Both the position numbers and the translations under genes were made by a program. Below, piece by piece: positions 57,103 through 63,353 of a stretch of 63,353 nucleotides of DNA (the stretch's first letter is position 1; each line of letters opens with the position of its first letter). The notes beneath the pieces are model-generated. The model was not told where the DNA came from. It did not search any database and was given only the letters and a program-made list of their open reading frames with translations. The stretch covers positions 156,554 through 219,906 of the forward strand of contig DASYUH010000013.1 of the NCBI GenBank assembly GCA_036001465.1, written 5' to 3'. This DNA is from Candidatus Polarisedimenticolia bacterium. Lineage in GTDB: Bacteria; Acidobacteriota; Polarisedimenticolia; Gp22-AA2.

Positions 57103-58827
57103 TCAGCGGCTCGCGGCGCCCGGTGCGGATTTCGACACGATGCCGCTCCCCTCGCGGATCACCAGGAACTGGTCGGCTGCGACCGGCCCGACCCTCTCGA
57201 CGCGCTTGACCTTCGCGGGCCAGCGGATTTCGATGGACTCGACCCGCGTCGCCCCGCCGAGGCCGACGTGCAGGCGCATGTCGTTCTGCGACAGGTACGA
57301 GCTGGCGCTGCGCACCTCGTGCACCTGGGTCCGGCCCCCGGCGACGACGGTGACCCGCGCCCCGACGGCGTCCTTGTTCGAGCGCACCCCCTCGAGCCGC
57401 AGCGCGATCCAGTGGCCGGCGGCGCTCCCGCCGTCGTTGCGCAGGAGCGTGACCTTCCCATGACTCTGGGTGATGAGGATGTCCAGGTCCCCGTCGTTGT
57501 CGTAGTCGGCGGTGGCCAGGCCGCGCCCCGTGTCGAGGGTGCCGAAGTAGGCGCCCCGATCCCTGCCGACGTCGGTGAACTTCGCCTTGCCGTCGTTCTC
57601 GAACAGGAACGGCCGCTGGGCGTACGTGATGATGTCGCTGTCCATCGCGATGTCGTCCATGGGATGGCCGTTGGTCACGACGATGTCCAGGTCGCCGTCG
57701 TTGTCGTAGTCGAACAGGTCGGTCCCCCAGCCGGTCATGAGGAGACTGACCTCTCCGAGCCCGGCCGGGTAGGTGTCGGTGGCGAACGGCCCCTTGCCGC
57801 CCAGGTTCCGGTAGTATTCGTTGGTCTCGTTGCTCAGGTTGGTCACGAACAGGTCCTGCCAGCCGTCTCCGTCGAGGTCCCCGGCGTCGACCCCCATCCC
57901 GGACTCGGGCTTGCCGTCCTCGCTGCAGCAGACCCCCGCCAGCAGGGTCACGTCCGTGAACCGGCCGTTTCCGTCGTTGCGGTAGAGGGTGTTGATCGTC
58001 GCGTCGTTGACCACGTAGAGGTCCTGGTCGCCGTCCGCGTCGTAGTCGAGCCACACGACTCCGAGACCCTTGCCGTCGGGGTCCCAGAGGCCCGAAGCCC
58101 GCGCCACCTCCTTGAACGTGCCGTTCCCCTCGTTGTGATAGAGGACGTCCGGGATGCCGCCATAGGCGTCGGGATGGCAGTAGGAGCGCCGGTTCTGGGG
58201 GAGGTTGCCGCAGAACTTCTGGTCGTCCATGGTGAAGTCGACGTAGTTGGCGACGAACAGGTCGAGGCGCCCGTCGTTGTCGTAGTCGGCCCAGGCGGCG
58301 CTCGCGGCATAGAGCCCGTTCCTCACCCCGGCCCGTTCGGTGACGTCGGCGAACGTGCCGTCGCCGTTGTTGCGGTACAGGACCGACGCCCCGAAGTTGG
58401 TCACGTACAGGTCCGGGTCGCCGTCGTTGTCGTAGTCGCCGGCCGTGCAGCCGTTGCCGTACCCCGAGGCATTGGCCACCCCCGCCTTGTCCGTCACGTC
58501 GAGAAACGACCCGTTCCCCGTGTTCCGGAACAGCCGCGAGTGCGGCGTCCCGGGCGGCCGCGGCGTGCCCGGAAGCGGACCGCTCTGCACGAAGTAGGTG
58601 TCCTGCCATCCGTCGCGATCGAAGTCGAGCCAGCAGACGCCCGGTGGGACCGTCTCGATGTAGAACTTCCGCCCGGTCCCGCCGTGGACGTGGACGACGT
58701 TGTCGAACCCGGCCTGGGTCGTGGCCTCGGTGAAGGTCACCTGTTTCGCGGTCGCGGCGGCGAGAAGCGGCGCCGCGGCGCACAGGACGGCGTAGCGGAC
58801 CATCCGGAGCCTGCGCGACGATCCCAT
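57103..58827 (-). CDS. CRTAC1-type FG-GAP/ASPIC-UnbV secreted protein
   Basis: A 574-residue secreted protein with signal peptide (AVLCAAAPLLAAATA). It forms a beta-propeller built from FG-GAP/VCBS repeats; I count seven DxDxDGxxD calcium loops such as DYDNDGDPD, DYDNDGRLD, DYDADGDQD and DLDGDGWQD. The C-terminal ASPIC/UnbV domain starts at GVRSNKDAVGARVTV. Paralogues are frequent in Acidobacteriota and Planctomycetota and usually accompany TPR proteins; the job is unknown, possibly surface binding. Its ATG overlaps the upstream TPR gene's stop by one base (ATGA order TGATG). Confidence 0.9.
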   Translation of the reverse strand: MGSSRRLRMVRYAVLCAAAPLLAAATAKQVTFTEATTQAGFDNVVHVHGGTGRKFYIETVPPGVCWLDFDRDGWQDTYFVQSGPLPGTPRPPGTPHSRLFRNTGNGSFLDVTDKAGVANASGYGNGCTAGDYDNDGDPDLYVTNFGASVLYRNNGDGTFADVTERAGVRNGLYAASAAWADYDNDGRLDLFVANYVDFTMDDQKFCGNLPQNRRSYCHPDAYGGIPDVLYHNEGNGTFKEVARASGLWDPDGKGLGVVWLDYDADGDQDLYVVNDATINTLYRNDGNGRFTDVTLLAGVCCSEDGKPESGMGVDAGDLDGDGWQDLFVTNLSNETNEYYRNLGGKGPFATDTYPAGLGEVSLLMTGWGTDLFDYDNDGDLDIVVTNGHPMDDIAMDSDIITYAQRPFLFENDGKAKFTDVGRDRGAYFGTLDTGRGLATADYDNDGDLDILITQSHGKVTLLRNDGGSAAGHWIALRLEGVRSNKDAVGARVTVVAGGRTQVHEVRSASSYLSQNDMRLHVGLGGATRVESIEIRWPAKVKRVERVGPVAADQFLVIREGSGIVSKSAPGAASR

Positions 58828-59930
58828 CAGTATCCTGACTTCCCTTCGGGAATGGTTTCGAGCGCCGCGAAGAGCTCGAGCTCCCGGTCGGCCGCCTGCG
58901 CCTCCCCCCGCTCCCGGTACAGCCCGGCGAGCAGGTAGTGGGGATCGCTCAGCTTCGGATCCAGCTCGACCGCCTTGCGGAGCGACGCGAACGCCTCGTC
59001 CCGCCTGCCGAGGCGGATCTGCAGCTGCCCGATCTCGCTCCGGAGAGGCGCGTAGTCGGGATAGCTCTCCGCCAGCTTCTGGTACTCGGCCAGGGCCTCG
59101 GGATACTTCTTGTCGAGCAGGAACTGGATGGCCTTGACGCTGCTCGTCTTGATCTGGGTTTCCTTCTCCTGCTGGGCCTTGCTCCGGCCGCTGATCTCGG
59201 CGTAGATCGCCTGCTGCTTCTCCGCCTCCTTCAACCTGCCGACGCGCGCGCAGGCGTTCGCCAGGTTGAAGCGCGCCCCCACGTGCCTCGGGTCGATGGC
59301 GACCGCCCGCTCCAGGGAGGCGATCGCCTCCGGATATCTTCGCAGCGCCATGTACGTCAACCCGAGCGTGTAGTGCCCGTCCGGAAGGTCCGGCTTCAGC
59401 TCGACGGCCCGCTTCAGGTGCGCCTCGGCTTCCTCGTAGAGGCGGCTGCGGTAGGCGACGAACCCGAGGTTGTAGTGGGCCATGACGAAATCGGGGTGGG
59501 TCTTCAGGACCTGGCGCAGGACCTCGGCCGCCGGTCCCAGCTCCCCCTGACGCACGCGGGCCCGGGCGAGGACCATGAGCGCGGCCGGATCGTCCGGGTG
59601 GCCGGCCAGGTAGCCGAGCAACAGATCCTGCGCCTTCTTCACCCCCCGGGCCTTCAGGTAGCAGGTGGCGAGATTGACGGTGGCCCGCGGGTGACCGGGG
59701 GAGATCAGGAGGACCTGCTCGTAGGCCTTGCGCGCCTCGCCATAGTCCCCGTCGCCGAACGAGGTGTCGGCGTGCTGCAGGGTCGTCTGCAGCGACTCGA
59801 CCGGGGGGGGCCCCGCCGGCGAGGCGGACCCGGGGACCGCCTGGCGCTCGTCTCCACCGCAGGCGCAGGTCGCCGCCAGGACAATCCCGAGAGCCGCCCG
59901 GCGGCCGCGCGTGCAGGAGTCGGCAGTCAT
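58827..59930 (-). CDS. TPR lipoprotein
   Basis: A 367-residue protein with a lipoprotein signal (ALGIVLAATCACGG) and about eight TPR units from residue 48 onward, for example GEARKAYEQVLLISPGHPRA, VMAHYNLGFVAYRSRLYEEA and DGHYTLGLTYMALRRYPEAI. TPR superhelices hold protein partners; translational coupling to the FG-GAP gene suggests that product is the partner. The protein is likely attached to the outer membrane through LolA-dependent sorting. Confidence 0.88.
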   Translation of the reverse strand: MTADSCTRGRRAALGIVLAATCACGGDERQAVPGSASPAGPPPVESLQTTLQHADTSFGDGDYGEARKAYEQVLLISPGHPRATVNLATCYLKARGVKKAQDLLLGYLAGHPDDPAALMVLARARVRQGELGPAAEVLRQVLKTHPDFVMAHYNLGFVAYRSRLYEEAEAHLKRAVELKPDLPDGHYTLGLTYMALRRYPEAIASLERAVAIDPRHVGARFNLANACARVGRLKEAEKQQAIYAEISGRSKAQQEKETQIKTSSVKAIQFLLDKKYPEALAEYQKLAESYPDYAPLRSEIGQLQIRLGRRDEAFASLRKAVELDPKLSDPHYLLAGLYRERGEAQAADRELELFAALETIPEGKSGY

Positions 59931-59980
59931 GGAGTGGTGAATCTTAACAGACGCGCGAGGGCCGGACTACAGGCGGGAGA

Positions 59981-62203
59981 CTAGCGGCCGCGGATGGTGA
60001 GGACCTGGCCGGCATAGATGCGTGAGCCCTCCAGCCGGTTCCAGGAGCGCACCTGCTGGATGCTGACGCTGTAGAGGCGGGCGATCCGGTGCAGGGTCTC
60101 GCCGCGCTTGACGCGGTGGCGGATCAACCCCTCCCGGCCGGTCGCTCCCTGGCCGTCGCCGCCCTTGCGGCCGGCCGGCCCGCAGGTCACGCACGGAGGC
60201 TCCTGAGCCTCGCCGACCACCACCCGATCGCCCGGGCGCAGCACGGAATCCGGGGCCAGGTTGTTCCAGCGGCACAGGTCGTCGGCCGCCACGCCGAACT
60301 TCACCGCGATCGATCCCAGGGTGTCCCCGTTCTGCACTTTGTACTGCAGGCGTCCGCCGCTGACGGACACGGCGGAGTTGGGCGCTTCGAGGGGGGCCGG
60401 CCCGTTCCCCTTCTCACCGTAATAGGCCACCAGGCGCTGCCCCGGCCTGATGAGGGTCCCGTTCAGGTTGTTCCAGCGTTTCAGATTGGGGATGGTGGTC
60501 CGATAGTGGGTCGAGATCGCCTGAAGGGTCTCTCCGCGGCGCACGCGGTGCACGATGCGCTCTCCCTGGTCGTACGTCGGGTTCTCGCTGGCGCGCGCCA
60601 GCGCAACTTGAGGCGTGCTCTTCGAGATCGGGATGTTGAGGACCACTCCGCGGCGCAGGCGCTTGCCGATGTAGCGGGGGTTGGCGTCGAGCAGGGCGCG
60701 CACCGGAATGCCGTGACGGCGGGCGATGAACGAGAAGGTCTCGCCCGGCCGCACCTCGTGCAGCGTCCAGGAGACGCGCTGATCATCGGGCAGCGTCTCG
60801 AGCTTGGCCACGACGTCGTTCTTCGATCCATCGGGAACGCGCACCGAGTAGGTGCTGGCGTTCGGCGGCGTCACCAGGCCCCGCAGCTCGGGGTTGAGCG
60901 CGCGGATCGCCTCCAGGGACGTCCCGGACGCCTCCGCGATGACCTGCAGGTCCGTCGCCTTGTCGACCGTCACCATCTCCCACTCCAGCTCGGGGTCGGT
61001 GTCCACGAAGAAGCCGTAGTCTTCGGGCGACTTGTCGATCAGGATCGACGCCAGGATGGCCGGCACGTACCACTTGGTCTCGGTCCGGATGTACCGGGTC
61101 TTGAGGAGCGACCAGTAGTCCCGGGCGTGGGCCCGGGCCAGGGCGCGGTCGATCTTCCCCTCGCCGGCGTTGTAGGCCGCCATCGCCAGGTGCCAGTCGC
61201 CGTAGCGGGCGTGGAGATCCTTGAGGTACGCGGCGGCGGCGTGAGTCGCCTTCTCGAAATCGCCGCGCTCGTCCACCCACAGGTCGATCTTCAGCCCGTA
61301 CTTGCGCCCGGTGAACGACATGAACTGCCACATCCCCTTGGCGCGGGCGCGCGAGTAGGCGTTCACCTTGAACGCCGACTCCTGGTGCGCCATGTAGGCC
61401 AGGTCCTCCGGCAGGCCCTCCTCGCGGAAGATCTTCTTGATCATCGTCAGGTAGGCGCCCGAGCGTTTCAGGCCGGCCTCGAACTCCCGCCGCAGGCGGG
61501 TCTGGAACGCCTCGATGTACGCCAGGACCCTCGGGTTCAGCGTGACCGGGATGTCGTAGGAGATCCGACCGACCACCTGCTGGATCTTCTGGCGCTCCTT
61601 CTCGGCCTCCTCGGGCGAGAGGTAGGTGGTGATGTCCTTCAGCTCGTCGAGCGGCGAGCGGTTCTCCGGCGACTCCGTCTCGTTCTCCTTGGTGTACAGG
61701 TCGGCGTCCATGTCCGCGATGTTGCGCACCATCTCGTCGAACGCCTTCTTCAGGGCCGGCTGGCCCGAGAGATCGACGTCGCTCGACAGGACGAGGTCGA
61801 CGGCATGGTCGAAGTGCTCCTTGGCCTCGTCGAAGCGCCCCGCCTGATAGGCCTCGAGACCCGCCTGGTAGGCCTCGTCCATCTGCTCGCGGATTTCGCG
61901 CACGTGGGTCGGGACCGATTCGCGCCGGGTGCGATCGGGTGTGGACTCCCGCGCCGCCGCCGGGACGGCCGGGTCGCCCGATTCCGCCGCCACCGGCACG
62001 TCCCGCGCGGGGGTGGGCGAGGCGGCCGGGTTCCCGGCGGCCGTGACCGGCACGGCGTGCGCCGGCGCGCCCTGGGCGGAGGGCGTCGTGGACGGCGCAC
62101 TGCCGCCGGCGCTGACGCACGCCAAGGTCAGGAACGGGGCGAGTCCGAAAATCAGGCTTGAACCAGGCACCCTTCGAGGTGGCATCGCTTCAGCGGCTCC
62201 CAT
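59981..62203 (-). CDS. MltD-like lytic transglycosylase lipoprotein with LysM repeats
   Basis: A 740-residue envelope protein. The signal ends in a lipobox (TLAC). A disordered Ala/Pro-rich stretch and a short TPR-like helical pair (AYQAGLEAYQAGRFDEA) lead to the SLT domain: AHQESAFKVNAYSRARAKGMWQFM with the catalytic Glu, and AMAAYNAGEGKIDRAL. Four LysM-like peptidoglycan-binding repeats fill the C-terminal 300 residues (VRPGETFSFIARRHG, VRRGETLQAISTHYR, VQNGDTLGSIAVKFG, VKRGETLHRIARLYS). It cleaves glycan strands with 1,6-anhydro product formation; NagZ could process those products. Confidence 0.93.
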   Translation of the reverse strand: MGAAEAMPPRRVPGSSLIFGLAPFLTLACVSAGGSAPSTTPSAQGAPAHAVPVTAAGNPAASPTPARDVPVAAESGDPAVPAAARESTPDRTRRESVPTHVREIREQMDEAYQAGLEAYQAGRFDEAKEHFDHAVDLVLSSDVDLSGQPALKKAFDEMVRNIADMDADLYTKENETESPENRSPLDELKDITTYLSPEEAEKERQKIQQVVGRISYDIPVTLNPRVLAYIEAFQTRLRREFEAGLKRSGAYLTMIKKIFREEGLPEDLAYMAHQESAFKVNAYSRARAKGMWQFMSFTGRKYGLKIDLWVDERGDFEKATHAAAAYLKDLHARYGDWHLAMAAYNAGEGKIDRALARAHARDYWSLLKTRYIRTETKWYVPAILASILIDKSPEDYGFFVDTDPELEWEMVTVDKATDLQVIAEASGTSLEAIRALNPELRGLVTPPNASTYSVRVPDGSKNDVVAKLETLPDDQRVSWTLHEVRPGETFSFIARRHGIPVRALLDANPRYIGKRLRRGVVLNIPISKSTPQVALARASENPTYDQGERIVHRVRRGETLQAISTHYRTTIPNLKRWNNLNGTLIRPGQRLVAYYGEKGNGPAPLEAPNSAVSVSGGRLQYKVQNGDTLGSIAVKFGVAADDLCRWNNLAPDSVLRPGDRVVVGEAQEPPCVTCGPAGRKGGDGQGATGREGLIRHRVKRGETLHRIARLYSVSIQQVRSWNRLEGSRIYAGQVLTIRGR

Positions 62204-62248
62204 AATGAAAAATGATCGGCCGACTCCACCCCGCCGATCGCATCAATC

Positions 62249-62277
62249 AATATAAAGGGAGGCCTGCGGCCAGTCAA
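62249..62277 (-). promoter_or_regulatory. promoter of the MltD-like gene
   Basis: Minus-strand TTGACT (62272-62277), 17-nt spacer, TATATT (62249-62254), about 40 nt of leader. Confidence 0.65.
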
Positions 62278-62540
62278 GAAAAACCTCAGGAGGACGCGAA
62301 GTCCGGAGCGGTGTCGAACCCGTGACAGGGCGCACGCGGGCGGACGTCAATCACCCGACACGGCCGCCGGCGGACGCCTCGAGCCCGCGTGGCCGCTCCC
62401 GCAAGCGCCGACGATTCGCAACCCGGTGCCACAAAACCCTCTCCTGGCAAGGACTTCGGCCGAATGTTCCGCGCGGGCCGCGGGCTGGCGCGCCGCTTGC
62501 GTCTTGATGCCCCCCTGCCGCGATCGCCCGGCGGCGCGCG
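62278..62540. other. intergenic stretch with no recognised feature
   Basis: Between the mltD-like promoter and the recA promoter lie about 260 bases. I see no coding frame with convincing composition, no tRNA-like fold and no obvious terminator. Confidence 0.5.
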
Positions 62541-62569
62541 TTGACAGCCCCGGAGGATTATCCTAAGAT
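62541..62569 (+). promoter_or_regulatory. promoter of recA
   Basis: Perfect -35 TTGACA (62541-62546), 17-nt spacer, TAAGAT (62564-62569). The spacer contains GGATTATCC, a short palindrome; the CACCTRAT repeat seen at lexA is absent. Confidence 0.65.
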
Positions 62570-62624
62570 GGCCGCGCTCACCCCGGAGACCCCGAAGGCA
62601 CGTCTACCAAAGGACACAGAGCCC

Positions 62625-63353
62625 ATGATCATGGACCCCAAGGAGAAGGGCCGCACGGTCGACCTCGCGATCGCCCAGATCGAGAAGCAGTTCGGCAGGG
62701 GGTCGATCATGAAGCTGGGAGCCAAGGACTTCCAGCAGGAGATCCCGGTCATTTCGACGACCTCCCTGTCGATCGACACGGCGCTCGGCATCGGCGGCGT
62801 GCCGCGCGGGCGCGTGATCGAGATCTTCGGGCCCGAATCGTCGGGCAAGACCACGCTTGCGCTCCAGGTGATCGCGCAGGCGCAGAAGCTTGGCGGCATG
62901 GCCGCGTTCGTCGACGCCGAGCACGCGCTCGACGCGATCTACGCCGGCAAGCTGGGCGTCAATCTCGACAACCTGCTGGTCTCGCAGCCGGACAACGGTG
63001 AACAGGCGCTGGAAATCGTCGAAGTCCTCGTGCGCTCCGGCAGCGTCGACGTCGTCGTGGTCGACTCGGTGGCGGCGCTCGTCCCGAAGGCGGAAATCGA
63101 AGGCGAGATGGGCGAAGCACAAATGGGGCTGCAGGCGCGGCTCATGTCCCAGGCGCTTCGCAAGCTCACCGGCGTCGTGTCGAAGTCGAAGACGTGCCTC
63201 ATTTTCATCAACCAGCTGCGCGAGAAGATTGGCGTCATGTTCGGCAATCCCGAAACGACGACCGGGGGCCGCGCGCTCAAGTTCTATTCGTCGGTGCGAA
63301 TGGACATTCGCCGCATCGCAAGCATCAAGGACGGCGACGTCGTGGTCGACTCG
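62625..63353 (+). CDS. recA: recombinase RecA (3' truncated by window edge)
   Basis: The first 243 codons of RecA, the DNA strand-exchange ATPase that also triggers LexA self-cleavage. Walker A is [14 protein letters not shown], the catalytic Glu lies in FVDAEHALD, Walker B is [17 protein letters not shown], and loop L1/L2 landmarks include [16 protein letters not shown] and [21 protein letters not shown]. All active residues seen are intact. An in-frame ATG 19 codons upstream coincides with the -10 box and is rejected. The N-terminus may instead begin at the second Met (MDPKEK). Confidence 0.97.
   Translation, partial: MIMDPKEKGRTVDLAIAQIEKQFGRGSIMKLGAKDFQQEIPVISTTSLSIDTALGIGGVPRGRVIEIFGPESSGKTTLALQVIAQAQKLGGMAAFVDAEHALDAIYAGKLGVNLDNLLVSQPDNGEQALEIVEVLVRSGSVDVVVVDSVAALVPKAEIEGEMGEAQMGLQARLMSQALRKLTGVVSKSKTCLIFINQLREKIGVMFGNPETTTGGRALKFYSSVRMDIRRIASIKDGDVVVDS

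Noticed and set aside
57490-58640. Recurring DNA words (GTTGTCGTAGTC and similar) as a CRISPR or tandem repeat
   Set aside because: They encode the repeated DYDNDGD calcium loops of the FG-GAP protein; spacing is irregular and in frame.
62547-62569. LexA operator in the recA promoter matching the lexA repeat
   Set aside because: The recA spacer has GGATTATCC but not two CACCTRAT units; the loose resemblance is too weak to claim.
62568-62624. Upstream ATG as the recA start
   Set aside because: It coincides with the predicted -10 box, and the extra 19 residues do not resemble RecA N-termini.

Overview
The window is GC-rich, densely coded bacterial chromosome with no rRNA, tRNA, CRISPR array or insertion sequence that I can recognise. 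Gene content points to an uncultured member of the Acidobacteriota or a neighbouring phylum. The supporting signs are a lexA-imuB-dnaE2 mutagenesis cassette, a CRTAC1-type FG-GAP protein paired with a TPR lipoprotein, a DUF5989 micro-protein, lipoproteins and LolA that imply a Gram-negative envelope, and PyrR with a class 1B dihydroorotate dehydrogenase. This assignment is inference; no phylogeny was run.

Layout. 1-2.3 kb: two halves of a heterodimeric ABC exporter. 2.3-4.2 kb (minus): aroC, a 59-residue membrane protein and an alkyltransferase-like DNA repair protein. 4.4-7.1 kb (plus): NAD(P)HX repair enzyme, GNAT acetyltransferase, tsaE. 7.1-12.4 kb (minus): guaB, secA and an M23 peptidase, followed by an AT-rich intergenic island. 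12.7-18.2 kb: a NagZ-like hydrolase, purC, a fused ABC substrate-binding protein, MgtC and HtrA. 18.1-23.3 kb (minus): lexA-imuB-dnaE2, with a candidate LexA operator inside the promoter. 23.5-30.5 kb (minus): pyrR-pyrB-pyrC behind a PyrR attenuator, then a sulfatase-fold lipoprotein and a GT-C glycosyltransferase. 30.5-38.9 kb: a membrane phosphodiesterase, pyrK-pyrD, a thioredoxin, and a pyrF operon carrying a patatin and an asparaginase. 39-40.5 kb: a Ycf46-like AAA ATPase. 40.5-48.8 kb (minus): smc followed by two small membrane-protein genes, then lolA, yajQ, a secreted protein and polyprenyl synthase. 48.9-54 kb: an SPFH-like/TPR protein, DedA, DUF4870 and mutS. 54-57 kb (minus): an RsbW/STAS partner-switching set and comM. 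57-62.2 kb (minus): CRTAC1/TPR pair and an MltD-like transglycosylase. 62.6 kb to the end: recA, cut by the window edge.

How the genes fit together. Three themes recur. First, DNA repair and damage response: lexA, imuB, dnaE2, recA, mutS, comM, smc and the ATL protein. Second, pyrimidine synthesis: six genes in about 8 kb, in three transcription units, the first under apparent PyrR control. Third, envelope biogenesis: SecA, LolA, MltD, M23, NagZ, polyprenyl synthase, DedA and GT-C. Many promoters resemble sigma-70 sites (TTGACN, 16-18 bp spacer, TANNNT). Several -10 boxes lie only 6-11 nt from a start codon without a Shine-Dalgarno sequence, which suggests leaderless transcripts. All functional calls rest on motif recognition by eye; no database search was made.
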